From assembly GCF_000176135.1 (NCBI RefSeq), contig NZ_ACZN01000013.1:186001-250000 (forward strand): 64,000 nucleotides of DNA. Direction: 5' to 3'. The notes beneath the pieces are model-generated. The model saw only the letters and a list, made by a program, of their open reading frames with translations. It did not search any database and was not told the origin of the DNA. The DNA is from Vibrio coralliilyticus ATCC BAA-450. GTDB taxonomy: Bacteria > Pseudomonadota > Gammaproteobacteria > Enterobacterales > Vibrionaceae. The first letter of the stretch is position 1, and each line of letters starts with the position of its first letter. Of the stretch, positions 38,018 to 46,939 are shown piece after piece. The position numbers were made by a program, and so were the translations under genes.

Positions 38018-41000
38018 AATCTTCTACTATGATATTCGCGTTTTCTTCAACCTTGTGCTGTCGACCCAGCATCAGCAAGCATGGTGTCAACACCAAAGTT
38101 AACACCGTTGCAAACGCTAGCCCCCCAGCAACAGCGGTTGCCAATTGCGACCACCACTGGGTACTTGGAGCGCCGAATTCAACCTTCTGGTTAATTAAGT
38201 CGATGTTCATTTCCAGTACCATAGGCAGCAGACCTAGGATTGTCGTCACAGTAGTCAACAGAACTGGACGTAAACGCTGCATCCCCGTCCTTAAAATCGC
38301 ATCTCGCTTATCCATACCGCGCTTGAGAAGCTGATTGTAGGTATCAATCAAAACGATGTTGTTATTCACCACAATGCCCGCCAAAGCAATCACGCCAATA
38401 CCTGACATAATGACGCCAAATGGCTTTTGGAAAATCAACAAACCGACAAAAACGCCCACGGTGGAGAACAACACCGCACTGAGGATCAAAAACGCCTGAT
38501 AGAAGCTATTAAACTGAGTGATCAAGATTAACGCCATCACCACTAAAGCGATCAAAAATGCCTTCTGTAAGAAAGCGGAGGAGTTTTCCTGCTCTTCATT
38601 TTGCCCCCGGATCTTAAACTCGACCCCATCTGGCAAGTTCAGATCGGCAAGTGCTTGTTCAACGTTAGGCAGCTCCAGCGCTAAGTTATAGCCTTCTTTC
38701 ATGTCGGCAAAAATATTGATCACTCGATGCCCGTCTATACGCCGAATCGTGTCCTGCTTATGATCGGGAATAATGCTGGCAAAGTTGGTGATAGGGACCA
38801 TACCCGCGGCGGTTTTGACTTTAAGCTGATCAAAACGGCCAATATCACGCTTATCTTCTGGGTAACGCACCAGAATATCGACCTCTTCAGTGGCATCATC
38901 TGGTAAATAGTCCCCAAGTTTGAGGCCATTGGTGACAAATTGAACCGTATTGCCCACCAATGTCGCATCAGCAAGAAAGCGTGAGGCATCATCACGACGA
39001 ATGTCTATCTGCCAGTCGATGCCTTCTTTGCTTGATGTATCACTAATATTGGTGAAAGCAGGGTACGCATCTGCCCAGTGACGAACCATTTTCGCCGCGC
39101 GATCTAGTTCTCCTGGAATACGCGTCGACATTTCAATAACCAGATCATGCTCCACAGGCGGTCCAGCATCTGGGAACTTGTACTCGATTTCTACTCCAGC
39201 ATATTGGTCGGTCGTCTGCTTTAGTTCATCAATGATAGTTTTTACTTTACGCCGATACTGCCAATCCACAGGCGTGATCTGAATCTGTCCGATTTCATCA
39301 TCCCCACCCGTTTTGGTATAAACGCTTTCAAACTCATCATGACCAAGCATGACAGACTCGATATCACGCATGATGACGTCTTTTTCATTTATCGACAGAT
39401 CGCCATAAGAACGTACTTTGACAGTAAAGAATGGCGGATCTACCTCAGGGAAAAACTCTGCACCTAAGCCCGCTTTGGCGTAGGTGAGGCCGACTCCCAC
39501 AGCAAGTAAAATCGCGCTTAACAGAATTTTTAGTGGATGGCGTAAAGCGATGTTAAGCGTTTCAAGATAGAGTTTGGTCAGCCCGGTGGCCTTGGAAAAG
39601 TCACCATCGTGCAGAGCGACCATTTTCTCACGTTGTTGTTTGGTGACATGCTGCGGCTTACCAATCAAACCGCCGAGTACAGGGACAAACAACAATGCCA
39701 TCGCCAGTGACGCTGCCAATGTCGCAATCAGAGTCAAAGGCAGGTATTTCATAAACTCGCCAGTAATATCTGGCCAAAATAACAACGGAGCAAATGCCGC
39801 TAAGGTTGTCGCGGTAGATGCGGTAATCGGCCATGCCATACGTTTAGCGGCATCCCGGTATGCGTCTCGGCGCGGTGTTCCTTCTTGCATGCGGCGATCA
39901 GCAAATTCCGTCACAACAATCGCCCCATCCACCAGCATACCGACCGCCATGATCAACGAGAACAACACCACGATATTAACTGTCAGGCCGAACACAGAAA
40001 GAACCAATAGTCCCGTGAGGAATGATCCGGGAATGGAAATGCCCACCAATAATGCCGTTCGGACACCCAAGATAGCGATGATCACCACAACAACCAGAAT
40101 GATCGCTGACAGAATATTGTTTTGTAGATCATTGAGCATCATTTTGACGTCTTTAGACTGATCCCAAGTGTATTTCACTTGCAAATTATTCGGCCAGTCG
40201 GCGCGCTTTTGACCTTCCTCCATCACCTGCTTGATCAAAGCGACAGTCTCAATAATGTTTTCACCCGCGCGCTTTTTCACATCCAAAACAATCGCAGATT
40301 TGCCATCAAGGCGTGCATAGCTTTCAGGGTCGCGAAACGCCCTGCGCACCGTTGCCACATCACCAAAAGTGATCACTTGTTTTCCGTCAACCTTAACTGG
40401 CAACTCAAGAACATCTTTCAACGAATCAAATACCGATGGGACTTTTACCGAGAAGCGGCCATAACCAGTGTCAACAAAGCCTGCAGCCACGACTCGGTTA
40501 TTGAGGGCAATCAGATTATAGATATCCGCTTGGTCTAATCCGTAGCTTTCCATCAATAAAGGGTCAACAATGATCTCGACAATGTCTTCCCTATCTCCAG
40601 CGATATCGACTTCTAAGATCTGACGAAAACTCTCCAGCTTATCTCGGAGTTGACGGGCTATTTGCACTATGGTGCGCTCGGGCACCGTACCATACAAAAC
40701 CACCGTCAAAGCCGGCTCTTCTGAAGCGAACGTTACCTCATTGACCGTCGGTTCATCACTCTCTTCCGGTAATTTGGGCTTCGCTAAGTCAACCGCTTCT
40801 CGCACATCCGCCATGGCTTTATTCAGATCCACACCGACACTGAATTCCAACTGTACAGAAGCATGTCCTTCAGAAGCGGTTGAGGTCATTTCCTTAACCC
40901 CTTCAATCGAGCGCAACTCTTGCTCGATTGGGCGAACCAAGAGGCGTTCAGCATCGGCAGGTGAAATCCCCTGATGCCCCACGGATACATAGATAATTGG

Positions 41001-41129
41001 AATGGTAATATCCGGGCTGGATTCTTTCGGTACCGTCAGATAAGTCATAACACCAGCTATCAGGACGAAGACCAATAGCACCAGCATGGTACGGGTACGG
41101 GATAAGGCCGCATCTATTAAGGCGTACAT
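38016..41129 (-). CDS. RND efflux pump, inner-membrane permease (VexM-like)
   Basis: 1037 residues. A proton-driven HAE1/AcrB-type transporter with 12 membrane helices: TM1 near 10-30, a large periplasmic loop, TM2-6 around 340-490, a second loop, and TM8-12 at 860-1020. The conserved SAVLFST and the TM4 Asp motif (VGMLVDGAIVVTEF) for proton relay are present. It follows its adaptor by 12 bases. No outer-membrane channel gene is beside it, so a shared TolC is likely. I recall that V. cholerae vexLM lie in the same place. The substrate is not predictable. Confidence 0.92.
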   Translation of the reverse strand: MYALIDAALSRTRTMLVLLVFVLIAGVMTYLTVPKESSPDITIPIIYVSVGHQGISPADAERLLVRPIEQELRSIEGVKEMTSTASEGHASVQLEFSVGVDLNKAMADVREAVDLAKPKLPEESDEPTVNEVTFASEEPALTVVLYGTVPERTIVQIARQLRDKLESFRQILEVDIAGDREDIVEIIVDPLLMESYGLDQADIYNLIALNNRVVAAGFVDTGYGRFSVKVPSVFDSLKDVLELPVKVDGKQVITFGDVATVRRAFRDPESYARLDGKSAIVLDVKKRAGENIIETVALIKQVMEEGQKRADWPNNLQVKYTWDQSKDVKMMLNDLQNNILSAIILVVVVIIAILGVRTALLVGISIPGSFLTGLLVLSVFGLTVNIVVLFSLIMAVGMLVDGAIVVTEFADRRMQEGTPRRDAYRDAAKRMAWPITASTATTLAAFAPLLFWPDITGEFMKYLPLTLIATLAASLAMALLFVPVLGGLIGKPQHVTKQQREKMVALHDGDFSKATGLTKLYLETLNIALRHPLKILLSAILLAVGVGLTYAKAGLGAEFFPEVDPPFFTVKVRSYGDLSINEKDVIMRDIESVMLGHDEFESVYTKTGGDDEIGQIQITPVDWQYRRKVKTIIDELKQTTDQYAGVEIEYKFPDAGPPVEHDLVIEMSTRIPGELDRAAKMVRHWADAYPAFTNISDTSSKEGIDWQIDIRRDDASRFLADATLVGNTVQFVTNGLKLGDYLPDDATEEVDILVRYPEDKRDIGRFDQLKVKTAAGMVPITNFASIIPDHKQDTIRRIDGHRVINIFADMKEGYNLALELPNVEQALADLNLPDGVEFKIRGQNEEQENSSAFLQKAFLIALVVMALILITQFNSFYQAFLILSAVLFSTVGVFVGLLIFQKPFGVIMSGIGVIALAGIVVNNNIVLIDTYNQLLKRGMDKRDAILRTGMQRLRPVLLTTVTTILGLLPMVLEMNIDLINQKVEFGAPSTQWWSQLATAVAGGLAFATVLTLVLTPCLLMLGRQHKVEENANIIVED

Positions 41130-41141
41130 AATGACTCCTTA

Positions 41142-42221
41142 CTATTGCTGCTCGACAGCGATCACTTGGTCGCCGTCTCGTACAAAACCTTGCCCGGTGG
41201 TGATAATACTGACCTGCTCACCCAAACCTGTCAGCCACACGCCGTCCTGCTCTGCTTTTACTAGCTGAATCGGAATAAAGTGCACTCGTTCATCGACAAG
41301 CGTTTTAACCCCTAAGTTGCCAGATTCGTCTAAGGCCAACATTGCTGGAGTCACTTTCACCGCCAGTTGCTGCTTAAGATTGAGCTCCACTTCGGCACTG
41401 ATCCCTGCAGGAATTTTTTGCTGTGGATTAGGCAGAATAATTTCTATCGGAAAAGTATTGGTTGAAGCTGAAGAAATCCGAGAAATGTAACGAACCTTAC
41501 CCTCGACTTTTTCGCCACCAATAAAACTGACTGACGCAGGCTGGTTTAGCGTGAGGTCTTGGATATGCCGCTCGCTCACATCGGCTTCAATCACTATCTG
41601 ACTGAGGTCAATCAAACTAGCGACCGGATCACCAACGCCAACAAAATCACCGAGTTCGATATCTAAACTGTCGACAATACCGCTAAATGGTGCCGTAACC
41701 GCGGTGTTTCTCAGAGCAATCTTGGCATTGCTCACCATTGCTTTGGCTTCAACTAAGGCCGCCTGCGCATTACTGAAAGCCACCTCACCTTGTAATCCTT
41801 TATCTTTAAGTGACTGAGCTGCCTTGTATTCTTTCTCACGCACTTTAAGCATGGCCTTGGCACGCTCAAGCTGGATCTCCAAATCCCCTTTATCAATCAA
41901 AGCAATAACTTGTCCCTGCTTAACGCTATATCCCTTACGTACTTTTAACTCAACAATTTTTCCCGCGATCTCTGCGCCGAGCTTGGCCTGTTTTTCTGGT
42001 GCGGTTCTGCCGTATAAGTCGATGGATTTATGGGTACTTTGAGCAGTAAAGGTCTGAAAGGCCACTTTAGCCAATGGCACAACCTCTTGTTGATGCTCAG
42101 GCTGACCATCGTCCGCTTTAAGTGTGCCAAGACCGAGCCAAATCGATAAAATGAGAATAATAACGAGTGAAACAATGTAGGGTCTGACCGCGAGAAAACG
42201 GAATAGTGAAAATTTGCCCAT
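41142..42221 (-). CDS. RND efflux periplasmic adaptor (VexL-like)
   Basis: 359 residues from ATG 42221, with AGGG seven bases upstream. A membrane-fusion protein of the HlyD/AcrA type: an N-terminal helix anchors it (about 13-32), then biotinyl-lipoyl halves (AEIAGKIVELKVRKGYSVKQGQ and TAPFSGIVDSL) flank an alpha-hairpin, followed by a beta-barrel. It lacks a lipobox. It precedes the permease in one operon. Confidence 0.92.
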   Translation of the reverse strand: MGKFSLFRFLAVRPYIVSLVIILILSIWLGLGTLKADDGQPEHQQEVVPLAKVAFQTFTAQSTHKSIDLYGRTAPEKQAKLGAEIAGKIVELKVRKGYSVKQGQVIALIDKGDLEIQLERAKAMLKVREKEYKAAQSLKDKGLQGEVAFSNAQAALVEAKAMVSNAKIALRNTAVTAPFSGIVDSLDIELGDFVGVGDPVASLIDLSQIVIEADVSERHIQDLTLNQPASVSFIGGEKVEGKVRYISRISSASTNTFPIEIILPNPQQKIPAGISAEVELNLKQQLAVKVTPAMLALDESGNLGVKTLVDERVHFIPIQLVKAEQDGVWLTGLGEQVSIITTGQGFVRDGDQVIAVEQQ

Positions 42222-42361
42222 AACAATCCCTTGCTGAGTAAAAGCACCAACTTTTATAAGCTCAGGATATAAATTAACCAATAAAAAATAAAATACAGTT
42301 GGACAGTAATTTAGCCGAGGTCTCAGTTCTGACCTGGTTGCATAGATATTTGGCAGAAAAG

Positions 42362-42385
42362 AAAAAGCCGCGACTTAGCGCGGCT
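42362..42385 (-). terminator. Terminator of erpA
   Basis: AGCCGCG / CGCGGCT stem with a 6-base loop and a T5 tail on the minus strand, 20 bases after erpA. Confidence 0.8.
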
Positions 42386-42405
42386 CTGCAAATTAGACTT
42401 TTAAT

Positions 42406-42747
42406 TTAGACACTAAATGAAGCGCCACAGCCACAAGTTGTTGTCGCATTAGGGTTATTTACGAAGAAACGTGAACCTTCCAAACCCTCGGTGTAATCCA
42501 CCTGACCACCAACAAGATATTGTAGGCTCATTGGGTCAACTACAAGCGTTACGCCACTATTTACAATCGTCGTATCGCCGTCATTGACACTCTCATCGAA
42601 TGTGAAGCCATACTGAAAGCCGCTACAGCCCCCACCCGTAATGTAAACACGCAACTTCAGGTTTGGATTTTCTTCTTCAGCGATTAGTGCGCCAACACGT
42701 TGTGCCGCTGCATCTGAAAATGTTAGTGGGATATTTAGTTCGCTCAC
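42406..42747 (-). CDS. erpA: Iron-sulfur cluster insertion protein ErpA
   Basis: 113 residues from a GTG at 42747 ([14 protein letters not shown]), with AGAGAGG upstream; an ATG five codons earlier has no support. An A-type carrier that delivers Fe-S clusters to apoproteins such as IspG. Cluster cysteines are C41 ([11 protein letters not shown]), C105 and C107 (CGCG). Divergent from hemL, as in V. cholerae. Confidence 0.95.
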   Translation of the reverse strand: MSELNIPLTFSDAAAQRVGALIAEEENPNLKLRVYITGGGCSGFQYGFTFDESVNDGDTTIVNSGVTLVVDPMSLQYLVGGQVDYTEGLEGSRFFVNNPNATTTCGCGASFSV

Positions 42748-43002
42748 GATGACCTCTCTCACTCATGTAAATCCAATCACTGTGTACAGTGTTGGATAAA
42801 TCATCTTTCTATAATCGCTCCATTATCTAATACCTGAGTTATCCGTTCAAGTATTCACCACCTTTCGTGGATTTTTTTCATAAAAACTCCGCTTTCTTGA
42901 TGGAAAACTGCCCATAATGTGGCGCAAAGCGTTTTCTTGAACGGGAATCGACAGGTACAATGCCAGCCAAATTGGTCCGAGCAATCAAAAGAGGATATAT
43001 CC

Positions 43003-44295
43003 ATGACCAAATCAGCAGAGCTTTACGAAAAAGCACAACAGACTATTCCTGGTGGCGTTAACTCTCCAGTACGTGCTTTCAACGGCGTTGGCGGTGCACC
43101 TATCTTTGTAGAACGCGCAGATGGCCCGTTGATTTTCGATGCTGATGGTAAAGCTTACATTGATTATGTTGGCTCTTGGGGCCCGATGATCCTTGGCCAT
43201 AACCACGCAGTCATTCGCGAAGCGGTGATTGAAGCTGCGCAGCGTGGTCTAAGCTTTGGTGCACCAACTGAAATGGAAATCCAAATGGCTGAGCTGGTCT
43301 CTGAACTCGTGCCATCAATGGAACAAGTCAGAATGGTCAGCTCAGGTACAGAAGCTACTATGAGTGCCATTCGTCTCGCACGTGGTTTTACCAACAGAGA
43401 CAAAATCATCAAGTTTGAAGGCTGCTACCACGGTCATGCAGACAGCTTACTGGTAAAAGCAGGTTCCGGTGCACTTACGCTTGGTCAGCCGAGCTCTCCA
43501 GGTGTTCCTGCAGACTTTGCTAAGCACACGCTAACAGCCACGTTTAATGACTTGGATTCTGTTCGCGAGCTGTTTGCTGCGAATAAAGGCGAAATCGCTT
43601 GTATCATCGTTGAACCCGTCGCGGGTAATATGAACTGTATCCCACCAGTTGCTGGTTTCCACGAAGGCCTACGTCAAATCTGTGATGAAGAAGGCGCACT
43701 GCTGATCTTTGATGAAGTCATGACAGGTTTCCGTGTCGCTTTAGGCGGTGCTCAAGGTCATTACAATATCAAGCCAGATATCACGACACTAGGTAAAGTC
43801 ATCGGTGGTGGTATGCCAGTGGGGGCCTTTGGCGGTCGTAAAGACGTGATGCAATACATCGCGCCAACAGGTCCGGTTTATCAGGCAGGTACGCTGTCTG
43901 GCAACCCAGTAGCGATGGCTGCAGGTTACGCTTGTTTAAGCCTACTGAAAGAAGAAGGTAACGAAAAACGCCTCGCTTCAAAAACCAAACAATTGGCTGA
44001 TGGCTTTAAATCTCTTGCTGAGCAACACGGTATTCCAATGGTCGTCAATCAAGTGGGTGGCATGTTTGGCTTCTTTTTTACGGAACAAGAAGAAATCACG
44101 TGTTACGAAGACGTCACTAAATGCGATATCGAACGCTTTAAACGCTTCTTCCACCTAATGCTAGAACATGGTGTGTACTTAGCACCTTCTGCGTTTGAAG
44201 CGAGTTTCACTTCGCTAGCACACGGCAGTAAAGAAATTGAAGCAACATTAGAAGCGGCTGACCGCTGCTTTGCAATTCTAGCCAAAGAAGCATAA
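43003..44295 (+). CDS. hemL: Glutamate-1-semialdehyde 2,1-aminomutase
   Basis: 430 residues from ATG 43003, with AGAGGA upstream. A PLP enzyme that makes 5-aminolevulinate for heme. The Schiff-base lysine is K265 in [10 protein letters not shown], as in E. coli. GVNSPVRAF and the C-terminal [13 protein letters not shown] substrate region are conserved. A longer in-frame start upstream lacks family support. Confidence 0.97.
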   Translation: MTKSAELYEKAQQTIPGGVNSPVRAFNGVGGAPIFVERADGPLIFDADGKAYIDYVGSWGPMILGHNHAVIREAVIEAAQRGLSFGAPTEMEIQMAELVSELVPSMEQVRMVSSGTEATMSAIRLARGFTNRDKIIKFEGCYHGHADSLLVKAGSGALTLGQPSSPGVPADFAKHTLTATFNDLDSVRELFAANKGEIACIIVEPVAGNMNCIPPVAGFHEGLRQICDEEGALLIFDEVMTGFRVALGGAQGHYNIKPDITTLGKVIGGGMPVGAFGGRKDVMQYIAPTGPVYQAGTLSGNPVAMAAGYACLSLLKEEGNEKRLASKTKQLADGFKSLAEQHGIPMVVNQVGGMFGFFFTEQEEITCYEDVTKCDIERFKRFFHLMLEHGVYLAPSAFEASFTSLAHGSKEIEATLEAADRCFAILAKEA

Positions 44296-44316
44296 TTCAT
44301 CGTTGTAATAAATGAC

Positions 44317-44342
44317 AAAAGGCTGCGCATGCAGCCTTTTTT
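44317..44342. terminator. Bidirectional terminator after hemL
   Basis: AAAAGGCTGC / GCAGCCTTTT stem with loop GCAT, T6 on the plus strand. It ends hemL and, in reverse, the small minus-strand gene that stops at 44341. Confidence 0.85.
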
Positions 44343-44460
44343 ATTGCCAGTTAAATACGACTAAAACGACCAGCAGAACAAGAATCAGGGAAAACCAAGG
44401 AATTTTCCGCTTAGGTTTTGCGCTTCCACAACAGGACTTATCATCATTGCAGCATCCCAT
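44341..44460 (-). CDS. Small membrane protein with paired cysteines (39 residues)
   Basis: ATG at 44460, preceded by a strong GGAGGG eight bases upstream. It encodes a short N-terminal part with two Cys-Cys pairs (MGCCNDDKSCCGSAKPKRK), then a hydrophobic helix of about 18 residues and a stop. It ends at the shared terminator. The good ribosome binding site, the membrane helix with a basic flank (positive-inside: N-terminus cytoplasmic) and the vicinal cysteines argue for a real gene. The CC pairs could bind a metal or respond to redox. I know no function. Confidence 0.6.
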   Translation of the reverse strand: MGCCNDDKSCCGSAKPKRKIPWFSLILVLLVVLVVFNWQ

Positions 44461-44537
44461 AGTTTTTCCCTCCGCTGATAACATTTTGATTTTGCGTTGA
44501 AGACTCAGTAATTTACAGCCATTATACTTCTATCACG

Positions 44538-45644
44538 ATGAATAATTGGACAACAAACGTGTCAGAAAAACTCAAAATAACTTCCAGCCATTGGGTATTG
44601 ATTGTTGCGCTACTTGCTGCTGGCTTTGCCTGCTTTTTATTAGTTGAGCCTTACATAAACTCAATTGTGATGGCGTTTATCATTTCTCTGCTGATGTTTC
44701 CTATCCATGAGTGGATCGAAAACCGAATGCCGAATCATAGAAACATCGCGTCGTTGCTGTCTTGTACCTTACTCACCGTCATCATAGTGCTGCCTCTTCT
44801 TTTTGTTTTCGCCGCCATTGTTCAACAAGGTTCAGCATTCTCACAAAACGTCTACCAGTGGGTGACCCACGGTGGCATCCAAGCCCTGTTCGAACATCCA
44901 TGGGTAGTAAAAGGCTTGTCTATCATTAATACCTACTTACCTTTTGATGAGATTCAACCTCAGGAAATCGGTCAGAAAGTGGCTCAGTTCGCCACCTCAT
45001 TTGGCTCGAACTTAGTCGGTATCAGTGCAAAAATTCTTGGCGATGCGACGAACTTCCTACTCAACTTCTTCCTGATGTTGTTTGTTTTGTTCTTCTTACT
45101 TCGTGATCACGACAAAATCATTGCCGCGATTCGTCATATCCTGCCACTGTCTCGCAGCCAAGAAGACAAATTGCTGGATGAAGTTGAGCAAGTGTCCAAA
45201 TCTGCCGTAATGGGCTCATTTCTAACCGCAATCGCGCAAGGTCTTGCTGGCGGTATCGGTATGTGGCTCGCTGGTTTCCCAGGGCTGTTCTGGGGTACGA
45301 TGATGGGCTTCGCCTCCTTTATTCCTGTAGTCGGCACCGCATTGATTTGGATACCTGCAGCGGCCTACCTGTTCTTGACTGGAGATACAACGTGGGCGAT
45401 TTTCCTTACTATTTGGAGTGTCGCTGTCGTTGGTTCAATTGATAACCTGCTCAGACCATTGTTAATGCAAGGCAGTGCAGGAATGAACACTCTAATGATC
45501 TTCTTCTCTCTATTAGGCGGTCTTCACTTGTTTGGCTTGATTGGATTGATCTACGGCCCTTTGATCTTCGCCATTACCATGGTGCTGTTTAATATTTATG
45601 AAGAAGAATTTCAGGATTTCCTCGATGAACAAGATCAAAACTAA
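44538..45644 (+). CDS. AI-2E family transporter/permease (PerM/YdiK type)
   Basis: 368 residues with about eight hydrophobic segments and the family pattern: two N-terminal helices, a long loop, then the LFVLFFLLRDHDKI motif and the C-terminal DNLLRPLLMQG and GLIGLIYGPL segments. Members export autoinducer-2 or act as Na/H antiporters; the substrate here is unknown. A terminator follows, immediately before rsmC. Confidence 0.85.
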   Translation: MNNWTTNVSEKLKITSSHWVLIVALLAAGFACFLLVEPYINSIVMAFIISLLMFPIHEWIENRMPNHRNIASLLSCTLLTVIIVLPLLFVFAAIVQQGSAFSQNVYQWVTHGGIQALFEHPWVVKGLSIINTYLPFDEIQPQEIGQKVAQFATSFGSNLVGISAKILGDATNFLLNFFLMLFVLFFLLRDHDKIIAAIRHILPLSRSQEDKLLDEVEQVSKSAVMGSFLTAIAQGLAGGIGMWLAGFPGLFWGTMMGFASFIPVVGTALIWIPAAAYLFLTGDTTWAIFLTIWSVAVVGSIDNLLRPLLMQGSAGMNTLMIFFSLLGGLHLFGLIGLIYGPLIFAITMVLFNIYEEEFQDFLDEQDQN

Positions 45645-45674
45645 GATCTAGGAAACAGGAAAACTTCAAGAATG

Positions 45675-45707
45675 CGGGGGATTATGCGAAAATCCCCCGT
45701 CTTTTTT
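45675..45707 (+). terminator. Terminator just ahead of rsmC
   Basis: CGGGGGATT / AATCCCCCG stem with loop ATGCGAA, then TCTTTTTT. It ends only 15 bases before the rsmC ATG. Confidence 0.85.
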
Positions 45708-45722
45708 CAGCCAGAGTCCATT

Positions 45723-46745
45723 ATGTCTGCCTATATTGCACCGAGCCAAATTGCACAACGACAACTCGCCTACTTTAAAGGTAAACATGTTCTTGTCGCT
45801 GGGGAGTCAGAAGACCTGTTCCCAGTAGAGCTCAGCAAACACTGTGAATCTGTCACCGTGTTTACCACCAACTATGGTTACTACCGTCAATTAGAGTCTA
45901 CCCCCCAAGTAACAACTGTGTTTGGCGCTGAGTTTACTGACCAGACTCAAGCCGACATGATCCTACTGTACTGGCCAAAAGCAAAAGCCGAAGCCGAGTT
46001 TTTGCTGGCTATGTTGTTGGCTAAACTAGGCCCAGAGACTGAAGTTGTCGTTGTCGGTGAAAATCGCTCAGGTGTAAAAAGCATTGAAAAGATGTTTAAA
46101 CCCTACGGGCCAATCAATAAGTTCGACTCCGCAAGACGTTGTTCTTTTTACTGGGGGCAATGTCTTGAGCAACCTGCTGAGTTTAATCTTAATGATTGGT
46201 TTAAGCAGTATCGGGTCAGCTACCAAGGGCATGAACTGACGATCAAAAGCTTACCTGGGGTATTCAGTCACGGCCAGTTCGATATCGGCAGTCAACTGCT
46301 GTTAGATACTTTGCCAGCGCTGTCAGGGAAAGTATTGGATTTTGGCTGTGGTGCCGGAGTGATTGGCTCTGTCATGGCGACGCTCAATGCTGAGATTAAA
46401 CTCGAAATGTGCGACATCAGCGCACTGGCGGTCGAATCCAGCAAAGCAACATTAGAAGCCAACGGTCTAAAAGGACGAGTATTTGCTTCAGACATTTATT
46501 CTGATACCAGCCAAGACTATCAATTTATTATTAGTAACCCTCCTTTTCATGCGGGTTTAGATACCAGCTACAGTGCGACCGAAACTTTATTAGCCGAAGC
46601 ACCAAAACACCAACGCTCGGGTGGTCAGCTACTTATCGTTGCCAATAGCTTTCTCAAGTATCCACCTATCATTCAGCAAGCATTTGGTAATTGTGAGACG
46701 CTAAATAAGACCAATAAGTTCACAATCTATTACGCAAAAAAATAG
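45723..46745 (+). CDS. rsmC: 16S rRNA guanine(1207)-N2-methyltransferase
   Basis: 340 residues from ATG 45723 ([14 protein letters not shown]), like E. coli RsmC (343). It methylates G1207 in the 30S subunit. A degenerate N-terminal methyltransferase-like half precedes the catalytic half with [12 protein letters not shown] and NPPFHAG. The start codon lies 15 bases beyond a terminator, with only a weak Shine-Dalgarno. In E. coli, rsmC is next to holD; here it is 21 kb away. Confidence 0.94.
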   Translation: MSAYIAPSQIAQRQLAYFKGKHVLVAGESEDLFPVELSKHCESVTVFTTNYGYYRQLESTPQVTTVFGAEFTDQTQADMILLYWPKAKAEAEFLLAMLLAKLGPETEVVVVGENRSGVKSIEKMFKPYGPINKFDSARRCSFYWGQCLEQPAEFNLNDWFKQYRVSYQGHELTIKSLPGVFSHGQFDIGSQLLLDTLPALSGKVLDFGCGAGVIGSVMATLNAEIKLEMCDISALAVESSKATLEANGLKGRVFASDIYSDTSQDYQFIISNPPFHAGLDTSYSATETLLAEAPKHQRSGGQLLIVANSFLKYPPIIQQAFGNCETLNKTNKFTIYYAKK

Positions 46746-46751
46746 ACATTT

Positions 46752-46779
46752 AGCCCGATATAACGCTTTATATCGGGCT
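46752..46779 (+). other. Hairpin after rsmC
   Basis: AGCCCGATATAA / TTTATATCGGGCT stem with a short loop, no T-run after it. It may be a 3' end stabiliser or a weak terminator. Confidence 0.5.
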
Positions 46780-46939
46780 CACCTTCTCTCCATTCGCAAA
46801 AATTGCGCATTCATCCACGCTTTAACTCAGACTTACTTGTCAAAGTAAAAAAACTCGTTAATTTTGTCATTCTAGGATAGTTACGTTTTTTACTGGGCAT
46901 TTTATTGCCTGCCTTCATTACGGAAAGTCTAGTTAGCTC

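Noticed and set aside
39574..40161. 195-codon plus-strand frame antisense to the RND permease
   Set aside because: It lies wholly inside a conserved gene on the other strand, has a biased composition expected from the complement, and no ribosome site.
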